A stretch of DNA of 5,779 nt from SCGC-AAA076-P13 sp964613455 (GCA_964613455.1 CAZTGS010000035.1:1-5779); one strand, 5' to 3'. Positions 1 to 5,759 are shown, counted from the stretch's first letter. Translations and numbers: made by a program. The notes: a model not told the origin generated them from the letters alone.

Positions 1-455
1 TCTTCGGCAGCAGCTTCTTCGGCAGGAGCCTCTTCGGTAACTACTTCTTCGGCAGGAGCCTCTTCGGCAGCAGCAGCTTCAGCAGCTTTTGCTTCAGCAG
101 CTTCTTCAGCCGCTTTTTCTTCGGCTTCTTTTGCAAGTCTGGCTTCAACAGCAGCCTTTTTAGCATCTGATTTAGCTTTTTTTGCATCCATTTTTGCTTG
201 AAGATCTTCAGGACTTAAGTTGGCTTCTTTAACAAGGGTTTGAACCCTATCACTTAATTGAGCCCCTTTTGAAACCCATTCATTTACTTTATCTAGATCA
301 ACTCTTAATCTTTCTTCTTGTCCGCGTGCTGATGGATTAAAAAATCCAAGTCTTTCAATAAATGAGCCATCACGAGGACGTCTTTCATCCGCAACCGTTA
401 TAAAGTAATAAGGGTTTTTTTTAGCCCCACTTCTTGCCAATCTGATAATTACCAT
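1..455 (-). CDS. rpsP: 30S ribosomal protein S16, 3' end outside window
   Basis: S16 is a small-subunit ribosomal protein that helps assemble the 16S rRNA 5' domain. Reading leftward from the ATG at 455-453, 151 codons are open to the window edge with no stop. Residues 1-80 carry the S16 fold: MVIIRLARSGAKKNPYY at the start, then the conserved RRPRDGSFIERLGFFNP stretch (residues 26-41), then a region ending near KEANLSPED. A normal bacterial S16 is about 80-90 residues, so the gene should nearly end here. Instead a lysine/alanine segment (about 87-110) runs into an Ala/Glu/Pro-rich tail with a repeated EEAPAEE unit (131-137 and 141-147). The usual downstream partners (rimM, trmD, rplS) would lie beyond the left edge. 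No Shine-Dalgarno sequence precedes the ATG. The S16 call is very secure; the final length is unknown. Confidence 0.96.
   Translation of the reverse strand, partial: MVIIRLARSGAKKNPYYFITVADERRPRDGSFIERLGFFNPSARGQEERLRVDLDKVNEWVSKGAQLSDRVQTLVKEANLSPEDLQAKMDAKKAKSDAKKAAVEARLAKEAEEKAAEEAAEAKAAEAAAAEEAPAEEVVTEEAPAEEAAAE
14..67. repeat. 24-bp direct repeat inside the rpsP tail
   Basis: Positions 14-37 and 44-67 are identical over 24 bp with a 30-bp period. On the coding (minus) strand each copy encodes an acidic Glu-Glu-Ala-Pro-Ala-Glu-Glu unit. Related, imperfect GCT/GAA-rich triplet runs continue to about position 125. The repeat is in frame, so copy-number change would lengthen or shorten the S16 tail in steps of 10 residues without a frameshift. 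It is a low-complexity coding repeat, not a mobile element. Confidence 0.85.
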
Positions 456-555
456 AATTTAATATTTTAAATGTTAAAAAAGATGTGTATTTTAGGTTAA
501 CCTTGATAATATTGATAGTATTAATACACAAAGATTTTGATAACCTTAATTTAAT
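456..555. promoter_or_regulatory. Divergent intergenic region rpsP | ypjD
   Basis: These 100 bp must hold the rpsP promoter (leftward) and the ypjD-corB promoter (rightward). Visible elements are two perfect 10-bp palindromes, AGGTTAACCT at 494-503 and GTATTAATAC at 518-527, centred 24 bp apart. Between them lies a near-perfect 9-bp tandem repeat, TTGATAATA at 503-511 and TTGATAGTA at 512-520. The heptamer TAACCTT occurs at 498-504 and again at 541-547. GATAAT at 505-510 and TTGATA at 503-508 and 512-517 resemble promoter hexamers, but I find no -35/-10 pair with good spacing on either strand, so exact promoters are not assigned. Neither flanking gene has a recognisable ribosome binding site. 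Confidence 0.5.
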
Positions 556-1122
556 ATGAATTTTATAACGCAAGTAACTATTTCTATAGTGATTTATTTC
601 ATTTTAAGAGTCTTAATTAAGAAGTCTACGTCGTTATATATTGCCTCTTTTGTGTCAGCTTTATCTTATGTTGCGATGTATATCACATCATATAAATCAA
701 TAACACTTATTCCCACTATGCATTTTCTAGTCACTGGCTTAAGTTTACTAGTGTTATTTATTGCTTATTATGAAATTTTAATTCTTGAAAAACATGTCCG
801 AAAAATTAAGATGGGTAATTTTGAAGACTTAGATTCATTTTCTATAGAAAAGAATTATAAACTTGTCTTTAAAATACTTGGTGTGGGTCTAATATTTCTA
901 ACTCTTGCTCTGATATCTGGTTTTGCAATTCAATCAGTTTTTACAGCTAATCTTGTTATAAAAACTTCATTCACTATTGTGGCATGGTTTATTTTCTTCA
1001 TTACCTTAATTGGCATCAAATTTCTTAATTTTCCAATTAAGTATGCTATTCGTGGTTTATTTATATCTATGTGGGCAGTTTTATTTGCCTATATTGCAAA
1101 CTCATATTTGATCTATAATTAG
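556..1122 (+). CDS. ypjD: Short YpjD/CcsA-like inner membrane protein
   Basis: This is a 188-residue, very hydrophobic protein with about six membrane segments (roughly residues 3-20, 28-46, 55-76, 105-127, 135-155 and 163-184). Its C-terminal two thirds follows E. coli YpjD as I recall it: a GLSLL helix near 61-65, a basic loop (80-103), a helix like LLTLTL..G at 112-122, then TIVAWFIFFITLIG (140-153), RG at 166-167 and the final helix. YpjD belongs to the cytochrome c assembly (CcsA/ResC-like) superfamily; its exact role is not established. E. coli YpjD is about 260 residues, so roughly 70 N-terminal residues are missing. An in-frame TAA at 547-549 excludes a longer start. The two histidines of the GHYHEGWRG loop appear replaced (IGIKFLNF). 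It leads into corB with a 3-bp gap, as expected for this pair. Confidence 0.75.
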   Translation: MNFITQVTISIVIYFILRVLIKKSTSLYIASFVSALSYVAMYITSYKSITLIPTMHFLVTGLSLLVLFIAYYEILILEKHVRKIKMGNFEDLDSFSIEKNYKLVFKILGVGLIFLTLALISGFAIQSVFTANLVIKTSFTIVAWFIFFITLIGIKFLNFPIKYAIRGLFISMWAVLFAYIANSYLIYN

Positions 1123-1125
1123 TTA

Positions 1126-2382
1126 ATGCAAGAAGACCCTTCCTTATATTTTCTATTTGGTACCCTCATTACACTATTAGTTTTGAGTGCATTCTTTTCG
1201 GGTTCAGAAACTGGAATGATGGCTGCAAATAAAATTAAACTTAGAAATTTATCAAAAAAACCTCACAAAGGTGCTAAGAGAGCATTAGAGCTTCTCAAGA
1301 AACCTGATTTATTGCTATCTACGATCTTGGTAGGAAATAATTTTGCAAATATTTTAGCTTCAGCAATTGTTACTATTATTATGATCGACTACTTTGGAGG
1401 CAATGTTTTATTAGGTTCTATAGCTCTTACTTTGGCAATACTTATATTTTCAGAAATAACGCCGAAGACCATGGCTGCAATAAAACCTGAAAGTTTTGCA
1501 ATAAGATCTTCGTTATTGTTAAAAATATTGCTGTTTGTTTTTAAGCCACTTATAGCAGTGACCAACTTAATTAGCTCAAGAGTGTTAAAGCTATTTAAAT
1601 TTGATGCGAAAGACGCAAACGATAATGAAAATCTTAATACTGAAGAATTGAAAACACTATTAGATGAGTCTGGTGATTTAATCCCGAAACAATACAGAGG
1701 TATGCTCTCATCAATTCTCGGCATGGAAGAGTTGGTTGTAGAGGATATAATGACTCCAACATCTGAAATTATTGGCTTAGATTTAAATAAAAGTTACAAA
1801 AAGACTAAACAAATTATTGAATCCACTGACTATACAAGACTGCCTGTTTACAAAGAATCCATAGATAATGAGCTTGGCACACTTCATCTAAAAGACTCTC
1901 ATACATTTTTAGATAAAATTGAAGAGAATGAAAGTGTTGAAAAGGTTCTTAAAACGACATATTTTGTATCGCAATCAACAGCTTTAATGAAACAATTAAG
2001 AGAGTTTCAATTAAATAATAGGCATATGGCTCTTGTGGTTGATGAGTATGGAGAAATTCAAGGGCTAATTACAATTGAAGATATATTTAAAGAAATTGCA
2101 GGCAAATTTGGCAGCGATAGAGTTGAGCTTGAAAAAGAATTTATAAAACTTAAAGATGGTTCTGTTGTAACGGATGGAAACTCAAGAATACGTGATCTTA
2201 ATAAGTTTTTGGATTGGTCAATACCAGAAGAAAATTCAAAAACTATTAATGGTCTGATTACAGAATACCTAGATCAAATACCTCAAGCAAATCTCTGTGT
2301 TGAAATAAGTGATTACAAATTTGAAGTTTTAGAAATTGACGACAATTCAATTGTGCGAATAAAAATTAGAAAGGGAAAGTAA
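1126..2382 (+). CDS. corB: CNNM/CorC-family magnesium transporter CorB
   Basis: This is a 418-residue inner-membrane protein of the CNNM/CorB family, associated with Mg2+ transport (bacterial members act in Mg2+ efflux, probably coupled to Na+). Residues 1-165 form the DUF21 membrane domain with SGSETGM (25-31), LVGNNFANI (68-76) and SEITPKT (109-115), all family signatures. Two CBS domains follow (about 203-325), beginning VEDIMTP (205-211) and closing with HMALVVDEYGEIQGLITIED (300-319); this module binds Mg-ATP in characterised relatives. A CorC_HlyC domain (about 338-416) includes DGSVVTDG and TINGLI. Length matches E. coli YfjD (about 420). The residue after MTP is Thr212 where Arg is common. 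It is translated right after ypjD in the same frame, without a visible Shine-Dalgarno sequence, so translational coupling is likely. Its last codons overlap the terminator hairpin of the convergent gene. Confidence 0.95.
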   Translation: MQEDPSLYFLFGTLITLLVLSAFFSGSETGMMAANKIKLRNLSKKPHKGAKRALELLKKPDLLLSTILVGNNFANILASAIVTIIMIDYFGGNVLLGSIALTLAILIFSEITPKTMAAIKPESFAIRSSLLLKILLFVFKPLIAVTNLISSRVLKLFKFDAKDANDNENLNTEELKTLLDESGDLIPKQYRGMLSSILGMEELVVEDIMTPTSEIIGLDLNKSYKKTKQIIESTDYTRLPVYKESIDNELGTLHLKDSHTFLDKIEENESVEKVLKTTYFVSQSTALMKQLREFQLNNRHMALVVDEYGEIQGLITIEDIFKEIAGKFGSDRVELEKEFIKLKDGSVVTDGNSRIRDLNKFLDWSIPEENSKTINGLITEYLDQIPQANLCVEISDYKFEVLEIDDNSIVRIKIRKGK

Positions 2383-2396
2383 TTCCCCTTTCTAAT
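2361..2396 (-). terminator. Intrinsic terminator of the minus-strand membrane gene, inside the corB 3' end
   Basis: Positions 2365-2375 pair perfectly with 2386-2396 (11 bp, GC-rich near the loop). An alternative register closes the stem to a 5-nt loop with one bulged C at 2388. Read on the minus strand the hairpin is followed at once by TTTTTATT (2365 down to 2358), the classic intrinsic terminator layout. It would end transcripts of the gene at 2486-4219 about 90-120 nt after its stop codon. Read on the plus strand there is no T tract after the hairpin, so it is a poor terminator for corB. The stem covers the corB stop codon and its last five codons. Confidence 0.7.
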
Positions 2397-2485
2397 CCCA
2401 GAGTATAAAAAATAAACTGTGATTTCCTCCTACGGAAATATGCTGTTAATTGTAAAGAAAAAAAGTTAATTTTCTATATTTATTT
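2383..2485. other. Convergent intergenic spacer between corB and the unknown membrane gene
   Basis: These 103 bp hold the right arm of the hairpin described at 2361-2396. They also hold a small hairpin, ATTTCC at 2422-2427 with GGAAAT at 2434-2439 (6-nt loop), and an AT-only candidate terminator for corB: AGAAAA at 2456-2461 pairing with TTTTCT at 2470-2475, followed by the T-rich TATTTATTT. The last is weak and low in GC. I see no open reading frame or RNA gene here. Confidence 0.4.
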
Positions 2486-4219
2486 CTAAAAATTAAACCA
2501 TCCAAAAGCATCGTAACTTATTCCTGTTGAAACAAATCCCTGGACAGCAAATAGAACCCCGGTTAGAACTAAACCTAAGATCGATCCCATAACGCCATTG
2601 TTTGCTGCATAGCCAAATATTGTTGTTGGTTTATATATTAGCTCTTTATAGTTAATTGATTCATCAACTTGCTCTAGAAGAGCTTTGGCACTCTGCAAAT
2701 CACCAATACGTTCCTCACCTATCTCAGCTAGTTTTAATTCCCATATTTCTTCCTCAATAATAAATAGTTCATTTCTAATAAAGTCTCTGTGCTCAGCACT
2801 CAAAGATTGGAGTTTAATTGCTTTAAATATTGCAAAGATACTAATAGAGGAAATTAAAATTATTATTACTCCGATAACATAAATTGTTGAAATATGGTGT
2901 CTCATTTCAGACCAAACAATAAGATTTAGAATAGCGACGCAAAATAGTGAATAGAAAATTAGAATGGATGTGTAGCTTTGAATTCTTAAGTAAAAAGCTT
3001 CACCAAAGGACCTAAGAACTTTTCTCATATTCATCCATGCAAAAACATTTACTCTCTTTTGAAGATCTATGAAAATTGTTGCTCCTTTGTCAATTGAGCT
3101 CTTTTTGTCTTGAAAAATTGATGTTAGTAATAGTCCTGGATAAGTAGCCATGTCACCAAGTTTTTTAGATGTTTGAAATCTTCTTTCAAAATCTATAGAG
3201 CATACTAGCCCAAACATAAGTAATTGAAATCCATTAAAAAATCCTATCAAAGTAGCTGCAGAAATTATTTTCTCATTTAATGTTATTCCAAACATAGGCG
3301 TGTCATAGAGAAACTTGAATAGAAATGGAGTTACGGTCATTAATAAAATACTTATAAATAACATAGGCCTAAAATTATTTAAAACAGGACCTTTGTATAC
3401 AGATTTAATTATATTGTATAAAAGAAATCCAGATGCGACCTCGTTTTCTTTACTTGCGCTAGTTTTTGGTGGAAATAAATCACAACTAGCGTCATCAAAA
3501 TACGTTTCACCTGAACTATTATCTAATTCAATTGGGATTCCTTGAAGACAAATATCATTCTCATCCATCGCAACAGTTAACTCATCTCGAATAAGACCTG
3601 GAAAAAGCCATGGCTGAAGCCATGCTTGTCCCACCAATCTTCTAATTGTTTTATCATTATCCCAATCAGGGGCAGGCAAGCACAGTCTTTCTAAATCCTC
3701 TGATCTAAAATAACCATATTTAGTTGCAATTATTAATCGTCTCATAAACAACAGTAAATAAGCTAATATCATATGAAACGGATCTATGTTTGCAATTAAC
3801 TGACTGTCTGAAAATAGAGCTAAAAATAATCCTATATTCATTAACCAAGAGCCTGGATAAACAATGAGCCATGATTGAAAGATAAACAGTAATGGGTGAT
3901 GCTTGGTTGAAACAGCTATTAAGCCTCTGTTTTGTGAAACATGCCATGCCCTACTTAAAGAACCCTCTAGAAAGATTGCTGCTAGAGGAGAGAAAATAAC
4001 CGGAGGTAAGTTCTCATAAACCATTGTTTTCCAGAAAGCTCTCCAGGAAAAGGTTACTGGAGAATGAAAGTCATTTACTAATTTATTTTTTGAAGCACTT
4101 CTTAGCTTAGCGGCTTGATAAGACAAATTTATGCCTGATATAAATTTTTCATCGTCTTCATTAGAAGGTTTTCTGAGGCTCAAAAACGATACTATATTGT
4201 TTTGATCTTCTTTTTCCAT
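2486..4219 (-). CDS. Multi-pass membrane protein of unknown function
   Basis: I do not recognise this 577-residue protein. It starts with a charged, signal-less N-terminus (1-65, MEKEDQNNIV...). Hydrophobic segments follow at about 72-86, 109-136, 147-165, 285-304, 318-341, 416-436, 444-468 and 542-563, giving seven or eight membrane passes. Between passes three and four lies a 120-residue soluble loop (166-283) with aromatic/proline patches (LPAPDWD 181-187, AWLQPWLFPGL 199-209) and an acidic stretch (231-248). Another soluble stretch (343-412) holds basic and aromatic residues (RVNVFAWMNMRKVLRSFGEA, 389-408). A charged helical region (472-525, EEEIWELKLAEIGEERI) precedes the final glycine-rich helix NNGVMGSILGLVLTG (540-554). 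No ATPase, kinase, transporter or protease motif is visible. The gene is alone on its strand, divergent from the ycbL-like gene and convergent with corB. The long, intact frame and ordinary codon use argue that it is a real gene. Confidence 0.85.
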   Translation of the reverse strand: MEKEDQNNIVSFLSLRKPSNEDDEKFISGINLSYQAAKLRSASKNKLVNDFHSPVTFSWRAFWKTMVYENLPPVIFSPLAAIFLEGSLSRAWHVSQNRGLIAVSTKHHPLLFIFQSWLIVYPGSWLMNIGLFLALFSDSQLIANIDPFHMILAYLLLFMRRLIIATKYGYFRSEDLERLCLPAPDWDNDKTIRRLVGQAWLQPWLFPGLIRDELTVAMDENDICLQGIPIELDNSSGETYFDDASCDLFPPKTSASKENEVASGFLLYNIIKSVYKGPVLNNFRPMLFISILLMTVTPFLFKFLYDTPMFGITLNEKIISAATLIGFFNGFQLLMFGLVCSIDFERRFQTSKKLGDMATYPGLLLTSIFQDKKSSIDKGATIFIDLQKRVNVFAWMNMRKVLRSFGEAFYLRIQSYTSILIFYSLFCVAILNLIVWSEMRHHISTIYVIGVIIILISSISIFAIFKAIKLQSLSAEHRDFIRNELFIIEEEIWELKLAEIGEERIGDLQSAKALLEQVDESINYKELIYKPTTIFGYAANNGVMGSILGLVLTGVLFAVQGFVSTGISYDAFGWFNF

Positions 4220-4280
4220 AACTGTTATCTTTATATATTAAAATACATTATGTTAATAAATATAACCAAGAGAGCAAATA
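4220..4280. promoter_or_regulatory. Divergent promoter region, unknown membrane gene | ycbL-like gene
   Basis: This is a 61-bp AT-rich spacer between divergent start codons. For the plus strand, TTAAAA at 4238-4243 and TATAAC at 4261-4266 are separated by exactly 17 bp. They match the sigma-70 consensus at four and five of six positions. Transcription would begin near 4273, leaving a leader of only about 8 nt. For the minus strand, TAATAT (4240-4235) or TATAAA (4235-4230) could be a -10 element, but no matching -35 is seen. The two promoters would overlap, so expression of the two genes may be mutually constrained. Confidence 0.45.
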
Positions 4281-4937
4281 TTGTCATTACTTAAATCATT
4301 AATAGTTCCCGTTACTCCATTTCAACAAAATGCATCTATTATTTATTGCTCTTCTTCAAAAAAGTGTGCATTTGTAGATCCAGGTGGAGATATAGACTCT
4401 ATTCTAATAGCAGCAAAAGAAAACGATTTAATTCCTGAAAAGATACTTTTAACGCATGGGCATATTGATCATGCCGGAGGAGCAACAGAATTGGCAGAAA
4501 TTCTTCAATTGAGGATTGAAGGTCCGCATATTAAAGATAAATTTTTACTTGATGATCTCGAAAAACAAGGTGCAATGTTTGGAATGTCTGCAAGAAACTG
4601 TATTCCAGACAAATGGTTAAATGAAGGAGATAAAGTTAGTGTTGGTGAGATTTCATTAGAAATATACTTTTGTCCAGGTCATACACCAGGGCATATAATT
4701 TTTTATGATGCCTTGTCTAAATTTGCTTTAGTTGGAGATGTTCTATTTAGGGGGTCGATTGGTCGAACAGATCTTCCAGGGGGAAATCATCAAGATCTTC
4801 TTGATTCAATAGTTTCAAAGTTATGGCCTTTGGGAAATGACGTAGAATTTATTCCTGGTCATGGGCCTGTATCTAATTTTGGACAGGAAAGAATGAATAA
4901 TGCATTTGTAGCAGATAGCGTCTTAAATAAAACTTAA
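4281..4937 (+). CDS. ycbL: YcbL-type metallo-beta-lactamase-fold hydrolase (glyoxalase II-like)
   Basis: This is a 218-residue soluble cytoplasmic enzyme of the MBL-fold, glyoxalase II-like group. The E. coli relative YcbL (215 residues) is a type II glyoxalase-like thioester hydrolase, so hydrolysis of S-lactoylglutathione or a related thioester is the likely reaction; the substrate is inferred. All metal-binding positions are present: THGHIDH (H59, H61, D63, H64), CPGHTPGH (H134), VGDVLF (D153) and IPGHGP (H194). The N-terminus IVPVTPFQQNASIIYC and VDPGGDID (32-39) match the family start. The protein lacks the extra C-terminal substrate-binding domain of full glyoxalase II (about 250 residues). 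The start is TTG: an in-frame TAA lies at 4263-4265 and the next Met is residue 98, inside the domain. A purine run AAGAGAG (4268-4274) could act as ribosome binding site. Its stop abuts that of the convergent dehydrogenase gene. Confidence 0.93.
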   Translation: MSLLKSLIVPVTPFQQNASIIYCSSSKKCAFVDPGGDIDSILIAAKENDLIPEKILLTHGHIDHAGGATELAEILQLRIEGPHIKDKFLLDDLEKQGAMFGMSARNCIPDKWLNEGDKVSVGEISLEIYFCPGHTPGHIIFYDALSKFALVGDVLFRGSIGRTDLPGGNHQDLLDSIVSKLWPLGNDVEFIPGHGPVSNFGQERMNNAFVADSVLNKT

Positions 4938-5744
4938 CTACTTTTTGTCGTATCGCCCTGGTGCAAACAAAGAGCCTGCCAATGACATTACCCAAGTTGG
5001 CGAATACTTTAGAAGAAATACTAACAGAGAATATGTTTTAGTTGGAACACATACAGGCTTACCTTTAAGTGTTGCTTCGACACCTTCTCGGGCAACTTGC
5101 TTTGCACTAAATTTTAGAAAACTAGGAACTCTATCCATTTCATCTTGGACTCCACTGGCTGTGTGGAACTCAGTTACAGTAAATCCCGGGCAAACAGCAG
5201 TTGATGTGATTCCCTTATGTTTATAATTTATATTTAAAGAGTCACTAAACCTATTCATAAAAGTTTTAATGGGGCCGTATAAGGCTTGGATTGAAGAAGG
5301 TGGTGCAAAAGCAGCAACAGAAGAGACTATCATAATTTTTCCATGTCCTCGTTCTAGCATTTTTGGTATAAATATTTTTGTTAATGCTATTACAGATGTT
5401 CCAAGAACTCGTATAAATTTTTCTTCATCTTGCATAGATGTTTCATGAAAGGGAGTTTTGATTCCATAGCCAGCATTGTTCACTAAAACATCGATTTGAT
5501 AACCTTGCTCATTACAAAAATTGTAAATATTATTTGGAGCATCCTCAAGACTTAAATCACTAGAAATAAAGTCAACCTTGACGTTATGAGTTTCAGAGAT
5601 AGATTCAGCTTGCTCTCTAAGTTTATCCTCCCTTCTGGCAGTCAAAATTATATTAAAACCCTTTTTTGCAAGTTCTTTTGCGATCTCTAAACCAATACCA
5701 GAAGAAGATCCTGTAATTAAGGCATATGAATTTTTCATAGACAT
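4938..5744 (-). CDS. Short-chain dehydrogenase/reductase (SDR), NAD(P)-dependent
   Basis: This is a 268-residue classical SDR, a soluble NAD(P)(H)-dependent oxidoreductase with a Rossmann fold. Cofactor-binding motifs are TGSSSGIG (11-18), basic Arg37-Arg38 after the second strand (suggesting NADP preference), SSDLS (61-65) and NNAG (89-92). The catalytic part shows IVSS (Ser141/Ser142) and the Tyr-x-x-x-Lys pair as YGPIK (Tyr156, Lys160), then CPGFTVTEF (185-193). Within SDRs it looks closest to the COG0300 (DltE/YqjQ-like) group, whose substrates are mostly unknown, so no specific reaction is assigned. The C-terminus has a hydrophobic stretch (238-262) that could touch membrane or form the substrate pocket. 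Two Met codons (5744 and 5738) are possible starts; the glycine-rich loop position allows either. No Shine-Dalgarno sequence is visible. A 7-bp inverted repeat overlaps the start. Confidence 0.92.
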   Translation of the reverse strand: MSMKNSYALITGSSSGIGLEIAKELAKKGFNIILTARREDKLREQAESISETHNVKVDFISSDLSLEDAPNNIYNFCNEQGYQIDVLVNNAGYGIKTPFHETSMQDEEKFIRVLGTSVIALTKIFIPKMLERGHGKIMIVSSVAAFAPPSSIQALYGPIKTFMNRFSDSLNINYKHKGITSTAVCPGFTVTEFHTASGVQDEMDRVPSFLKFSAKQVAREGVEATLKGKPVCVPTKTYSLLVFLLKYSPTWVMSLAGSLFAPGRYDKK

Positions 5745-5759
5745 ATACTACCAGTATAT
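5743..5759. repeat. Inverted repeat at the SDR gene start
   Basis: ATATACT (5743-5749) and AGTATAT (5753-5759) form a perfect 7-bp inverted repeat around a 3-bp centre (ACC). On the minus strand the right arm contains TATACT, which resembles a -10 hexamer only about 8 bp before the first ATG. That would give an almost leaderless transcript, or favour the second Met codon at 5738. It could be an operator or a chance AT-rich palindrome. The upstream 20 bp to the window edge (5760-5779) hold no clear -35 element. Confidence 0.35.

Noticed and set aside
1..125. Possible CRISPR-like or satellite array at the left edge
   Set aside because: The repeats are short in-frame Ala/Glu codon runs inside rpsP with no unique spacers.
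1389..1724. 111-codon open frame on the minus strand inside corB
   Set aside because: It lies wholly within the well-supported corB coding region, has no family features and reads as the antisense shadow of a hydrophobic gene.
2421..2440. Shine-Dalgarno-like TAGGAGG on the minus strand (about 2426-2432)
   Set aside because: No ATG, GTG or TTG with a meaningful open frame follows at proper spacing; it is part of a short hairpin in the spacer.
3315..3545. 76-codon plus-strand frame inside the unknown membrane gene
   Set aside because: It is antisense to a long intact coding sequence with no motif or start signal; the same applies to the frames at 2685-2882 and 3720-3947.
3606..3625. AGCCATGGCT palindrome followed by a repeated AAGCCATG
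   Set aside because: It is explained by the repetitive peptide AWLQPWL in the coding sequence; no sign of function as DNA.
3964..4063. Two 7-bp inverted repeats (CCTCTAG/CTAGAGG at 3964-3988 and TCTCCAG/CTGGAGA at 4040-4063) in the 5' part of the unknown membrane gene
   Set aside because: Both are inside coding sequence, have 10-11-nt loops and no T tract, and are within what chance gives over this length. They could weakly structure the mRNA but are not supported as sites.
4945..5226. 93-codon plus-strand frame across the SDR gene
   Set aside because: It is antisense to a clear SDR with all motifs in frame; no independent support.
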